From: Gallionella sp. UBA4121
GTDB taxonomy: Bacteria > Pseudomonadota > Gammaproteobacteria > Burkholderiales > Gallionellaceae
Assembly (NCBI GenBank): GCA_002381565.1
Contig: DFWZ01000056.1
Coordinates: 1-64,000 of the forward strand
Reading direction: 5' to 3'
Length of the DNA stretch: 64,000 nt
Shown here: positions 43,716 through 52,107 of the stretch, in pieces
Numbering within the stretch: position 1 is the stretch's first letter
Layout of the letters: every line of letters starts with the position of its first letter
Notes under the pieces: model-generated
Told to the model about the DNA's origin: nothing
Databases searched by the model: none
What the model saw: the letters and a program-made list of their open reading frames with translations, nothing else
Made by a program: the position numbers and the translations under genes

Positions 43716-44699
43716 TTAATTAAATTGCTTGAGGAAGCGCAAATCGCTCTCATAGAACTGGCGCAAATCGTTCACGCCGTAACGCAACATCGCCAGTCGC
43801 TCCACGCCCAGGCCGAATGCGAAGCCGAGATACTTCTCGCTGTCGATGTTCACATGCTTGAGCACGTTAGGATGCACCATGCCGCAACCGCCGATTTCCA
43901 GCCAGCCGCCACGCCAGCTCATGTCCATTTCAGCCGACGGTTCAGTGAACGGAAAGAAGGAAGGTCTGAAACGCACCTGCAAGTCATCCTGTTCGAAAAA
44001 ACGCTGCAAGAAATCCTGCACCACGCCCTTGAGATTGGCAAAGCTCACATGTTCATCGACCCACAAGCCTTCGACCTGATGAAACATCGGTGAATGGGTG
44101 GCATCGGAATCGACGCGATACACGCGTCCCGGCGAGATGATCTTCAGCGGCGGCTGATTGGTCTCCATATAACGTACCTGAACGGGTGACGTGTGCGTGC
44201 GCAAGACATGCTCAGGATCGATGTAAAACGTGTCGTGCATCGCGCGGGCAGGATGATTTTCCGGGATATTCAGCGCGGTGAAGTTGTAAAAGTCGTGCTC
44301 GATTTCGGGGCCGGAAGAGACGGCAAAACCCAAGCTGTGAAACAGATGTTCGATACGTGCCAAGGTTCTTGTAACAGGATGCAAGCCGCCGCAACTGCAT
44401 CCGCGCCCGGGCAGTGTTACATCCAGCGATTCAGCGGCCAGCTTTACCGCCAGCTTCGCGTGCGCAATCACATCCCGGCGCTGTTGCAGGGCGGTTTCGA
44501 TCGCCTGCTTGACTACATTGATGCGCGCGCCGGCAGCAGGACGCTCATCGCTCGATAGCTTACCCAATCCTTTGAGCAACGCAGTCAGACTGCCCTCTTT
44601 GCCCAGATATTTTGCTTTGACCTGCTCTAATTCAGCCTCATCGCTGATGAGGGCGAACTGCTGTAGAGCCTGATCATGAATTTGTTGAAGTTGTTCCAT
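43716..44699 (-). CDS. pheS: Phenylalanine-tRNA ligase alpha subunit
   Basis: 327 residues. The N-terminal coiled coil (ELEQVKAKYLGKEGSLTALL) contacts the tRNA. Class II motifs are HPARAMHDTFYI, FHQVEGLWVDEHVSF and GLGVERLAMLRYG. It has a normal length and lies before pheT in the thrS-to-merR gene cluster. A terminator-like hairpin and about 120 bp of leader precede it, so its expression may be set apart from rplT. Confidence 0.98.
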   Translation of the reverse strand: MEQLQQIHDQALQQFALISDEAELEQVKAKYLGKEGSLTALLKGLGKLSSDERPAAGARINVVKQAIETALQQRRDVIAHAKLAVKLAAESLDVTLPGRGCSCGGLHPVTRTLARIEHLFHSLGFAVSSGPEIEHDFYNFTALNIPENHPARAMHDTFYIDPEHVLRTHTSPVQVRYMETNQPPLKIISPGRVYRVDSDATHSPMFHQVEGLWVDEHVSFANLKGVVQDFLQRFFEQDDLQVRFRPSFFPFTEPSAEMDMSWRGGWLEIGGCGMVHPNVLKHVNIDSEKYLGFAFGLGVERLAMLRYGVNDLRQFYESDLRFLKQFN

Positions 44700-44822
44700 A
44701 AACCTGAAAACCTTTTTTTATCCACGAAATGGTTTTCGCAAGGATGCTGCCAAAGGCAGCAACTCGCAAAAGCACGTTAGTGGACGAATGCTTTTTATAG
44801 GATAAAACCACCATTACACAAC
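44700..44822 (-). promoter_or_regulatory. Leader between rplT terminator and pheS
   Basis: On the coding strand the leader contains the perfect hairpin GCTGCC-TTT-GGCAGC (about 44745-44759) and further pairing options between TCCAC and GTGGA. In E. coli pheST is attenuated; here I see no Phe-rich leader peptide, so attenuation remains a guess. Confidence 0.3.
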
Positions 44823-44850
44823 AAAAAAAGGGAGCGAATCGCCCCCTCTT
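44823..44850 (-). terminator. Rho-independent terminator after rplT
   Basis: On the minus strand GGGGGCG-ATT-CGCTCCC (one mismatch) is followed by seven T. It lies between rplT and pheS and would separate the ribosomal protein genes from pheST, at least partly. Confidence 0.75.
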
Positions 44851-44885
44851 TAATTACGCGGTCACATGCAGACTGCGAGGCTCAA

Positions 44886-45245
44886 CTATACAGCTAAACT
44901 TGCTTTCGCTTGCTCAACGAAATGAGCAAATGCGGGCTTGTCAAAAATAGCGATGTCAGACAAGACCTTGCGATCGACCTGAATGTCGGCTTTTTTCAGG
45001 CCATTCATGAATACGCTGTATGGCATTCCGAATTCACGCGCGGCTGCATTGATACGCGCAATCCACAGAGTGCGGAACTGACGTTTCTTCTGGCGACGAT
45101 CGCGATAGGCATATTGCCCGGCTTTCATCACCGCCTGCTTGGCTACACGGTATACATTCTTGCGGCGACCACGATAACCCTTAGCCTTGGCTAACAGTTT
45201 TTTGTGCGTTGCACGGGCTACGACTCCACGTTTTACTCTTGGCAT
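44886..45245 (-). CDS. rplT: Ribosomal protein L20
   Basis: 119 residues, family-typical throughout (MPRVKRGVVARATHKKLLAK, AGQYAYRDRRQKKRQFRTLW). It binds 23S rRNA early in assembly of the large subunit. In other proteobacteria it represses its own operon by binding the rpmI leader. It starts 10 bp after rpmI. Confidence 0.98.
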   Translation of the reverse strand: MPRVKRGVVARATHKKLLAKAKGYRGRRKNVYRVAKQAVMKAGQYAYRDRRQKKRQFRTLWIARINAAAREFGMPYSVFMNGLKKADIQVDRKVLSDIAIFDKPAFAHFVEQAKASLAV

Positions 45246-45255
45246 GGTCTACTCC

Positions 45256-45453
45256 TTACGCGTAAGGCAGCATGCGGCGAACCGATGCTGTATTTGTTGA
45301 GTGAACTTCTGCCGTACCACGCAGTTGACGTTTGCACTTGGTTGTCTTCTTGGTCAGGATGTGACGCTTGAACGCTTGTGAGCGCTTGATACTGCCGCCA
45401 GCACGAACGACGAAGCGTTTTTTTGCTCCGCTTTTGGTTTTCATCTTAGGCAT
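45256..45453 (-). CDS. rpmI: Ribosomal protein L35
   Basis: 65 residues (MPKMKTKSGAKKRFVVRAGG, ending RRMLPYA). It is a small basic protein of the large ribosomal subunit, between infC and rplT in the conserved order, with a good ribosome site (AAGGAG). Confidence 0.98.
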   Translation of the reverse strand: MPKMKTKSGAKKRFVVRAGGSIKRSQAFKRHILTKKTTKCKRQLRGTAEVHSTNTASVRRMLPYA

Positions 45454-45597
45454 AACTACTCCTTAAGTTATGGTGCGAGGTGTTTTCCGACTGGAAAAAC
45501 TTGTTAACCCATACACCACTTATTTTTCGGGGATCTGACAACGACATCTCTCTGATCGGCCCCTGCTATCAGAAAAACAATTCTTTTCGATTATTAA
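45454..45597 (-). promoter_or_regulatory. rpmI leader, possible L20 autoregulation site
   Basis: The 144-nt gap between infC and rpmI holds a GGGG/CCCC pairing (GCAGGGGCCGATC ... GATCCCCGA on the coding strand) and a TTTTCC-AGTC-GGAAAA hairpin close to the ribosome site. In E. coli this leader is the L20 repressor target; equivalence here is inferred from position and folding potential only. Confidence 0.4.
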
Positions 45598-46122
45598 CTA
45601 TTTCTTTGCTGCCTTGGGTGACAGCACCATCACCATCTGACGACCTTCCATCTTGGGGAATTGCTCGACAATGGCAAATTCTTCCAGGTCATTTCTGACA
45701 CGCTCAATCAGGCGCATGCCAATTTCCTGGTGAGCCATTTCACGACCGCGAAAACGCAGCGTTATTTTAGTCTTGTCCCCGTCATTCAGGAATTTGATCA
45801 AATTGCGCAACTTGATGTTGTAATCGCCTTCATCCGTTCCCGGACGAAACTTGATTTCCTTGATCTGAACCTGCTTCTGCTTGAGCTTGGCTTCGTGCTG
45901 CTTCTTGCTTTCGGCATATTTAAACTTGCCAAAATCCATGATGCGGCAAACAGGCGGGTCGGCCATAGGCGAAATTTCCACCAGATCCAACTCTGCCTCA
46001 CCAGCCAGACGCAATGCCTCCGTGCTGGATACGATCCCCAGGGGTTCTTTATCTGCTCCAATGAGTCGCACCTGTGGTGCGGTAATCATCTCATTGAGGC
46101 GCTGTAATTTATTCTGTGCTAT
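45598..46122 (-). CDS. infC: Translation initiation factor IF-3, ATA start codon
   Basis: 174 residues if it starts at the ATA at 46122. GGAG lies 8 nt before this ATA, and the family N-terminal motif is only complete with this start (IAQNKLQRLNEMITAPQVRL). The ATG at 46089 has no ribosome site and would cut off eleven residues. IF-3 genes are known to use rare start codons (AUU in E. coli) so that IF-3 can repress its own translation. The rest is standard: EISPMADPPVCRIMDFGKFK linker and the C-terminal domain KEIKFRPGTDEGDYNIKLRN. It follows thrS by 24 bp. Confidence 0.95.
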   Translation of the reverse strand: MAQNKLQRLNEMITAPQVRLIGADKEPLGIVSSTEALRLAGEAELDLVEISPMADPPVCRIMDFGKFKYAESKKQHEAKLKQKQVQIKEIKFRPGTDEGDYNIKLRNLIKFLNDGDKTKITLRFRGREMAHQEIGMRLIERVRNDLEEFAIVEQFPKMEGRQMVMVLSPKAAKK

Positions 46123-46146
46123 TGGAATGTCTCCGTATTGGCAAAA

Positions 46147-48060
46147 TTAAACCGTGCTGCCCGATTTGATCTCCGCCTTGAAACGCTCGATTAAATCTTT
46201 CAGCGTCATTTGTCCGAGATCCTCACCACTGCGGGTACGCACGGCTATCAATCTTCCAGCCACTTCCTTATCGCCGACAATCAGCTGATAAGGTAATTTC
46301 TGCAAGCTATGTTCGCGGATTTTATAGGTAATCTTCTCATTGCGCAAATCCAATTGCACACGCATGCCCGCGTCGAGCAGTAATTTCCCGATTTCACGAG
46401 CATATTCCTCCTGGCCCGCTGAGATATTCATCAGTACGAACTGCACCGGCGACAGCCACAACGGGAAGGCGCCGGCGTGATGTTCAATCAGGATACCGAT
46501 GAAACGCTCCATGGAACCCAAAATAGCGCGATGCAGCATCACAGGCGGGCGTCGGCTGTTATCCTCATCTACAAACTCAGCGCCCAGGCGGGTTGGCAGG
46601 TTAAAGTCGAGTTGAATCGTGCCGCACTGCCACAAACGATCCAGACTGTCCTTGAGCGTGAATTCGACCTTGGGGCCATAAAAAGCGCCTTCCCCGGGCT
46701 GAAGCTCATAAGCCAGCGAATTTTGCTGCAAAGCCGCTGCCAGACCTGCCTCCGCCTTGTCCCAGGTCTCATCGGAACCGACGCGTTTTTCAGGGCGGGT
46801 CGACAATTTAACGATCACTTCATTGAAACCGAAATCGCGATAAACCTCATTCAGCATCACGATGAAACCGGATACTTCTGTCTGCACCTGCGCTTCAGTA
46901 CAGAAAATATGCGCATCGTCCTGAGTAAAACCGCGCACTCGCATCAGACCGTGCAAGGAACCTGACGACTCATTGCGGTGACAGGAACCGAACTCCGCCA
47001 GACGCAGCGGCAAGTCACGGTAACTGTGCAGGCCATGGTTATAAATCTGCACATGCGCAGGACAATTCATCGGCTTCACCGCGTAATCGCGATTCTCCGA
47101 TGAAGTGGTGAACATATTGTCACGGTAATTCTCCCAGTGCCCCGACTTCTCCCAAAGAGTCTTGTCCATGATGGTCGGGGTGCGAACTTCCTGGTAATCA
47201 TGTTCGCGAAACTTCGCACGCATGTATTGCTCGACTTCCTGCCACAACGTCCAGCCTTTTGGGTGCCAGAACACCATACCCGGCATGGTATCCTGCATAT
47301 GGAACAAATCCAGTTGTTTGGCCAGCTTGCGATGATCGCGTTTTTCAGCCTCTTCAAGCCGGTGCAGGTAACTTTCAAGCTCCTCCTTCTTTGCCCAGGC
47401 CGTACCATAAATGCGCTGCAGCATTTCATTCTTGGAGTCACCGCGCCAGTAGGCGCCGGCCAGCTTCATCAACTTAAAAACCTTGAGCTTTCCGGTGGAT
47501 GGTACATGAGGGCCGCGACACAGATCGGTAAAGTCACCTTCGGTATAAAGCGATACATCCTGATCAGCCGGGATGGACTCAATGATTTCGGCCTTGTAGT
47601 TCTCGTTAATACCCTTGAAATAGCTCACAGCCTCGTCGCGCAGCAGTACGCTGCGCGTAACCTTCAAATCGCGACGGGCGATTTCCGCCATCCGCTTCTC
47701 AATCGTCAACAAATCTTCCGGGGTAAATGGACGGTGATAGGAAAAGTCGTAGAAAAATCCATTCTCAATCACCGGACCGATGGTCACCTGCGCATCGGGA
47801 AACAGCTCTTTCACCGCGTGCGCCAGCAAATGCGCCGTAGAGTGACGAATGATCTCCACGCCAGCCGCATCTTTGTCGGTAATGATGGCAAGCTGCACAT
47901 CCCGCTCGATCAGGTGCGAGGCATCCACTTCCCTGCCATCCACCAGGCCTGCCAGCGTGGCACGCGCCAGGCCGGCACCGATGCTCCCCGCCACATCGAA
48001 TACCGTAACCGGTGCATCAAAACTGCGCTGTGAACCATCCGGCAAAGTAATAATAGGCAT
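46147..48060 (-). CDS. thrS: Threonine-tRNA ligase
   Basis: 637 residues from ATG 48060 (GGAAG 8 nt upstream), where the family N-terminus MPIITLPDGSQRSF begins. TGS domain, editing domain (HSTAHLLAHAVKELFPDAQV with the HxxxH motif and later CRGPHVPSTGKLKVFKLMK), class II catalytic core (MNCPAHVQIYNHGLHSYRDL) and anticodon-binding domain are all present. It charges tRNA-Thr and clears mischarged Ser-tRNA. It is the first gene of the translation operon. Confidence 0.98.
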   Translation of the reverse strand: MPIITLPDGSQRSFDAPVTVFDVAGSIGAGLARATLAGLVDGREVDASHLIERDVQLAIITDKDAAGVEIIRHSTAHLLAHAVKELFPDAQVTIGPVIENGFFYDFSYHRPFTPEDLLTIEKRMAEIARRDLKVTRSVLLRDEAVSYFKGINENYKAEIIESIPADQDVSLYTEGDFTDLCRGPHVPSTGKLKVFKLMKLAGAYWRGDSKNEMLQRIYGTAWAKKEELESYLHRLEEAEKRDHRKLAKQLDLFHMQDTMPGMVFWHPKGWTLWQEVEQYMRAKFREHDYQEVRTPTIMDKTLWEKSGHWENYRDNMFTTSSENRDYAVKPMNCPAHVQIYNHGLHSYRDLPLRLAEFGSCHRNESSGSLHGLMRVRGFTQDDAHIFCTEAQVQTEVSGFIVMLNEVYRDFGFNEVIVKLSTRPEKRVGSDETWDKAEAGLAAALQQNSLAYELQPGEGAFYGPKVEFTLKDSLDRLWQCGTIQLDFNLPTRLGAEFVDEDNSRRPPVMLHRAILGSMERFIGILIEHHAGAFPLWLSPVQFVLMNISAGQEEYAREIGKLLLDAGMRVQLDLRNEKITYKIREHSLQKLPYQLIVGDKEVAGRLIAVRTRSGEDLGQMTLKDLIERFKAEIKSGSTV

Positions 48061-48289
48061 TCTTTTTCTTCCAATAAAATAAACAGGACACACTCAACTC
48101 GTGCGACGGCCTGATTGTAACGGATGAATTATAAAACAAATCGAGGATCGAGAATTGAGGATCGCTCCCCACTCAGCACTCGCCACTTACCACTCGCCGA
48201 TTTTTATCGCCTGCATGCTGATTCCTGATTCCTGCATGCTGAAATATATAGTAAGCTCAACTATTCCTAACTCAATAGTCAGCCTAACA
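48061..48289. other. Divergent spacer between thrS and the histidine kinase gene
   Basis: It contains short imperfect repeats: two CCTGCATGCTGA copies about 22 bp apart (48210-48240), and GAGGATCGAGAATTGAGGATC near 48140. Promoters for both directions should lie here but none is convincing. The histidine kinase frame is open through part of this region. Confidence 0.5.
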
Positions 48290-49669
48290 ATGTCGGGAAC
48301 CGCATTAGTCTTGCATATCGAACCGGGCACGGATTTCACTCGCGAGGTGGCAGAGCAACTCTCGCCGCATTTATCCAAAGTATCACACCGCTCCGTTACC
48401 GATGCGACGTCACTTGCCGCCACACTGCATGAGCAGGCGTGGGGAGCTGTTTTATGCGCCCCGAACATCTCAGACCTGCATGATCAGGACTCGCTGCGCG
48501 AAATTCATGCCAACAATAGCAATGCACCCTACTCATTCCTCGACAGCCTGCCCGGCATGGCGTGTCAAATAAGACTGGACAAGCACAACAACCTGCACTT
48601 CCCCTATGTCAGCGAAGGCTGTTTTGATTTACTTGGCATCACACCATTCCAGTTGACGCAACACCCGCAATTACTGGTCAATTACCTGCATCCTGATGAT
48701 GCGAAATCCTTCCACCAGAGCATGCTGCTGTCGTTTGAACACGCCATCCCCTGGAATTGGGAAGGGCGCATCATTTTGCCCCGGTGCGGGCTTGCCCACC
48801 CCCTATCCCCAAACCTCCCCCGCGCTGCAGGCAAGGGGGCAGACGACTCAAAAAACGAGTCTCACGATGACGAAATCAAATGGGTCAATTTGCGTGCGAA
48901 GCATCACAACACCGATTCCGATGGCACATATTGGAAGGGGTTCATGGTTAATATCACTCAAAACAAACAGGCCGAAATTGAACTAAAACACTCACGGCAG
49001 CGGTTGCGCGAACTCTCTTCGCACATAGAGCACATCAAGGAAGAAGAGCGCACGCGCATCGCGCGGGAAATCCACGATGAAATAGGCGTACTGCTGACTG
49101 CCCTGAAAATGGATCTGGCCTGGCTGGCACATCGACTGCCAGTTGGCAGCAATGCGTTACTGGAAAAAACGCAGGACATGTCCAATCTGCTGGACACAGC
49201 CGGACGCGCGGCGAATGATCTGGTACACAGTCTGCGCCCCGGCTCCCTCGACTGTTTTGGTATCGTCGCGACGATTGAAATCGAAGCCCGTGAATTTACC
49301 AAACGCACCGGAATACCCTGCAAAATAATCAAATCAAGCGATCACTTTGAAGTCTCGGACGAACAGTCCATCACCCTGTTCCGGGTCTTTCAGGAAACCT
49401 TGAACAACATCATGAAACACGCATCGGCACGACACATACAAGTTCAGATTCTTAAAGCCGATGCCGTGTGTGCCAACAAGTGCATTGAGCTTATTGTGTC
49501 AGATGACGGATGCGGATTTGACGAGACGGCGCCCAACAAACCCCGCTCGTTCGGTTTGCGCGGCATACAAGAACGCATCCGCCAGCTTGGCGGCATGGTC
49601 ACAATCACCAGCAAACCGGGAAAAGGCACAAAAATTGCAGTAAGCCTGCCGCTGGAAACAAATGGTTAA
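48290..49669 (+). CDS. PAS-containing NarX-type (HisKA_3) sensor histidine kinase
   Basis: 459 residues from ATG 48290; in-frame ATGs at 48215 and 48236 are possible, and none has a clear ribosome site. An N-terminal region of about 80 residues resembles a degenerate receiver. A PAS domain follows (SFLDSLPGMACQIRLDKHNN to WKGFMVNITQNKQ), then the HisKA_3 helix with the phosphorylated His in ERTRIAREIHDEIGVLLTAL, and a HATPase domain (ETLNNIMKHASARHIQVQI, VSDDGCGFDE, GLRGIQERIRQLGG). The N box, G1 and G2 boxes are intact. No membrane segment is seen, so it is cytoplasmic. A palindromic repeat inserted in the PAS domain encodes LAHPLSPNLPRAAGKGADDS. The matching NarL-type regulator may be the gene at 57088. 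Confidence 0.9.
   Translation: MSGTALVLHIEPGTDFTREVAEQLSPHLSKVSHRSVTDATSLAATLHEQAWGAVLCAPNISDLHDQDSLREIHANNSNAPYSFLDSLPGMACQIRLDKHNNLHFPYVSEGCFDLLGITPFQLTQHPQLLVNYLHPDDAKSFHQSMLLSFEHAIPWNWEGRIILPRCGLAHPLSPNLPRAAGKGADDSKNESHDDEIKWVNLRAKHHNTDSDGTYWKGFMVNITQNKQAEIELKHSRQRLRELSSHIEHIKEEERTRIAREIHDEIGVLLTALKMDLAWLAHRLPVGSNALLEKTQDMSNLLDTAGRAANDLVHSLRPGSLDCFGIVATIEIEAREFTKRTGIPCKIIKSSDHFEVSDEQSITLFRVFQETLNNIMKHASARHIQVQILKADAVCANKCIELIVSDDGCGFDETAPNKPRSFGLRGIQERIRQLGGMVTITSKPGKGTKIAVSLPLETNG
48790..48862. repeat. In-frame palindromic repeat in the histidine kinase PAS domain
   Basis: CCCCCTATCCCC, CTCCCCCGC and GCAAGGGGGC form a hairpin-rich block, followed by GACTC-AAAAAAC-GAGTC. The first part resembles the repeat between zorB and zorC (51311-51346). 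It separates two strands of the PAS domain without breaking the frame. Confidence 0.7.
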
Positions 49670-49688
49670 CTGATATTCGCTGCGCGCA

Positions 49689-51248
49689 TCATCGAGTCAA
49701 ACGAAAATAGGATTTCTCTTCAGTCGAATACTGAAATCCCCACCCTTTCAAAACCGACCAGACCTCCGGCCCATATTGCCCGGGATGGGATGGACGTATC
49801 CACTGGCTGCCGCAGCTCAGATCCACATACACGCACTGATACTTGGCACAAAACGCCGCAATGGCATTTGCAGTCACACCCAGCTCCTGCGCGAACTTCC
49901 CTTCCCAGGCAAGCAGGCTGCCATCCCGATGTCGTATCGGCATTGAAACGCGCGACACATCAGCGCCTGGTGCAATGTCCTGAACACCGATTGCGCCGAT
50001 ATCAACCCAGCCTTTACCAAAGTAGAAAGAAGGGATTCCCTGCCGGGTATCGTAGAAATAGGCCGGGCTTTTTTCGTGATTAAATTCCACCACGTGATGA
50101 TGCTTGAACTGCATAATGCAGGTGTGCACGCCATGCTTTTCTTCAGGCAGTTTGACAATCAGACCTTTTGCATGTCTGCGGAATTTGTACAAAGGCAGAT
50201 TCCCTATCGCATAGGCGTCCCGCCCCAGTGCGAAGTACATGCCGGTCAGGTCTGCGCTGTAGATATCCCAAAAATTCAAACGCCGCGCCTTATCATCATC
50301 GGACAAGAGAGCAAAAAACTCATCCAGCAATTGGCGCTTGAGCCAGAGTGACAGCATTTCGCGCGCCAACTCGCCGCATTGCCATTGTTGAGCAGCCAGC
50401 CATGGATTACCCCAAAGATCGATGGCAAAATCCCTGAGCGCGGCATGAACCTCATGGTCTGCGCAACTGGCATAGCGATCCAGCAAAATTTTCAATCCCG
50501 CCCCGGCGTGCAAGGGATATTCATGCAACAGCAATAACAGGCTGTGCAGATGCTCCTTGAATGTCGAATCATCCATGCGCTGTGCAGCCATGACAGGCGC
50601 CATAACCAATTGCCGCACCAGCCAGGATCCGCCATCGAGTTCAAATCGTTCACGAATCTCGTTAAACACTGACCAGTCGCCCTGCAATATGGCAATATCC
50701 AGCGACTGACCGGGGTGTTCGCCCAGCAGATCAGGGTACTTGGCCAATGCACAGAGCCAATCCGGAGAAAATTCACTCATCGGGAACGAATCCAGATAAG
50801 CGGCCAAAAATTTTCTCAGTTTTTCCCAGTTACTGCGCCCAGTCAAGCTGCTACCCGCAGCATCGGGATCATAAGTGAAGTAACTGCCAAGCAGGGCTCG
50901 ATAAAGCTTGCGAAAGGTTCGTCCCCTATCTTTATAGCGTTCGACATATCCGAGCAATTGCTCGAAAGATTCACGACTTTCAATCACGGCATCACTACCC
51001 TGGGTGCAACCATGGCAAACCAGTCGTATCTGACGCAATCCTTGAAGATATTTATTCTGCCGGTAGTCCCTGAGCGCGTCGTCTATGGTGGCAAGAGGAA
51101 CATCTTCAAGCCTGGATGCCCCACGCACCTGTTCTTGCAGCCGGGAACGCTCGGTGTACATCTGCAGCGAATCACCGGGACGAACTCTGGAGAGCGCCAC
51201 CTTATTGACGGCATGCAGGGTACGTTGCAACTTTTCAAGCACATCCAT
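49689..51248 (-). CDS. zorC: ZorC-like protein with EH-signature domain
   Basis: 519 residues. The C-terminal half matches the EH-signature domain of Zorya ZorC: MFLLVM-type genes precede it, and the protein shows CIMQFKHHHVVEFNHEKSPAYFYDTRQG, with the conserved His and Glu, after LNFWDIYSADLTGMYFALG. The N-terminal 250 residues are helical. Known ZorC proteins act with the ZorA-ZorB motor in phage defence, probably on DNA near the infection site. It follows zorB by 118 bp that contain a palindromic repeat. Downstream, no zorD is found: the next gene is the convergent histidine kinase, 19 bp away. Identification rests on domain resemblance plus the zorA-zorB context. Confidence 0.8.
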   Translation of the reverse strand: MDVLEKLQRTLHAVNKVALSRVRPGDSLQMYTERSRLQEQVRGASRLEDVPLATIDDALRDYRQNKYLQGLRQIRLVCHGCTQGSDAVIESRESFEQLLGYVERYKDRGRTFRKLYRALLGSYFTYDPDAAGSSLTGRSNWEKLRKFLAAYLDSFPMSEFSPDWLCALAKYPDLLGEHPGQSLDIAILQGDWSVFNEIRERFELDGGSWLVRQLVMAPVMAAQRMDDSTFKEHLHSLLLLLHEYPLHAGAGLKILLDRYASCADHEVHAALRDFAIDLWGNPWLAAQQWQCGELAREMLSLWLKRQLLDEFFALLSDDDKARRLNFWDIYSADLTGMYFALGRDAYAIGNLPLYKFRRHAKGLIVKLPEEKHGVHTCIMQFKHHHVVEFNHEKSPAYFYDTRQGIPSFYFGKGWVDIGAIGVQDIAPGADVSRVSMPIRHRDGSLLAWEGKFAQELGVTANAIAAFCAKYQCVYVDLSCGSQWIRPSHPGQYGPEVWSVLKGWGFQYSTEEKSYFRLTR

Positions 51249-51310
51249 CCGTCTATCCTAATTGGTATGGCAAAAGTGCCGCACCTGAGAACAAAACCCG
51301 CCACACCAGC

Positions 51311-51346
51311 TACCCTCCCCCGCTTCGCTTGCGAGGGGGCGAACGA
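51311..51346. repeat. Palindromic repeat between zorB and zorC
   Basis: CCCTCCCCCGC-TTCGCTT-GCGAGGGGGC forms a GC-rich hairpin with a small bulge, followed by GAACGAATCGCTGCGCG. A related block lies in the histidine kinase gene. It may weaken read-through from zorB into zorC or be a neutral repeat. Confidence 0.7.
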
Positions 51347-51366
51347 ATCGCTGCGCGAATTTCATG

Positions 51367-52095
51367 TTATATGCGACAAGTGCCAAAATTTCCGCGTGGA
51401 ATGTCGTTCAGCGCAGGGTGCGCCTCATCCAGGCCAAAAAATTCCAGACGTAACTCAATACGCCGGCTTTCCTCCAGCGATTTCTTGGCAGAATTGAACG
51501 AGTAGCCGCCCACCAGAAAATAATCGCGAACCAGCTCTTTTTCGTCGGCGGTCAACATATAAGTTTGGGCAGGAGGGGGCGCCAGCAGCGCGCATAGCAC
51601 GCGCTGGCTGCGCTGCAGACTCAGGTTCAGATTCAGCAGATAATCACCGCGCTGGTCGGCGTACCCCTCAACAACAATATGCTTGAGCCATGTACTCCCC
51701 AGCGTATCCTGTGCAATCATCAGCATCTCGGATACAAATTCACTCAGATATTGAGCCTGCTCATTGGAAAGCGTTGAGCTACCCGTCTCGAAGCGTGCGC
51801 GCTCACCAAAATCAATCACCTTACGATTCTTGTCGACGACAATTCCCGGATGCTTTTTGGCTGCCTGTTCGATTTTTTCCAATAGCTGATCAATTTCCTG
51901 TTCGCGTTCCTGTTCGCGTTGCGCACGACTACTGTCAACCTCCGACACCTCATCGGTGATAGACAGCAGCGCCACGCTCATGACCAGCAAAAACATCACC
52001 ATCAGTGCCGTCATCAGATCGGCAAATGAAATCCAGAAAGGTTTTTCGCCTTCGTCCTTGCTGCGTCGGCCCGGAATCAGAAATTTATTCAACAT
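51367..52095 (-). CDS. zorB: ZorB-like MotB/OmpA stator protein
   Basis: 242 residues. One membrane helix (FWISFADLMTALMVMFLLVM) holds the ion-binding aspartate at residue 26, the position known as essential in ZorB. A coiled coil follows (SRAQREQEREQEIDQLLEKI), then an OmpA-like peptidoglycan-binding domain with FETGSSTLSNEQAQYLSEFV and VEGYADQRGDYLLNLNLSLQ. It would form the dimeric plug of a ZorA5-ZorB2 proton-driven motor anchored to the cell wall. It starts 12 bp after zorA. Confidence 0.9.
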   Translation of the reverse strand: MLNKFLIPGRRSKDEGEKPFWISFADLMTALMVMFLLVMSVALLSITDEVSEVDSSRAQREQEREQEIDQLLEKIEQAAKKHPGIVVDKNRKVIDFGERARFETGSSTLSNEQAQYLSEFVSEMLMIAQDTLGSTWLKHIVVEGYADQRGDYLLNLNLSLQRSQRVLCALLAPPPAQTYMLTADEKELVRDYFLVGGYSFNSAKKSLEESRRIELRLEFFGLDEAHPALNDIPRGNFGTCRI

Positions 52096-52107
52096 GCGAG
52101 TATTGGC

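Noticed and set aside
45480..45698. 72-codon plus-strand ORF in the rpmI leader
   Set aside because: Antisense to infC and the leader; no conserved features.
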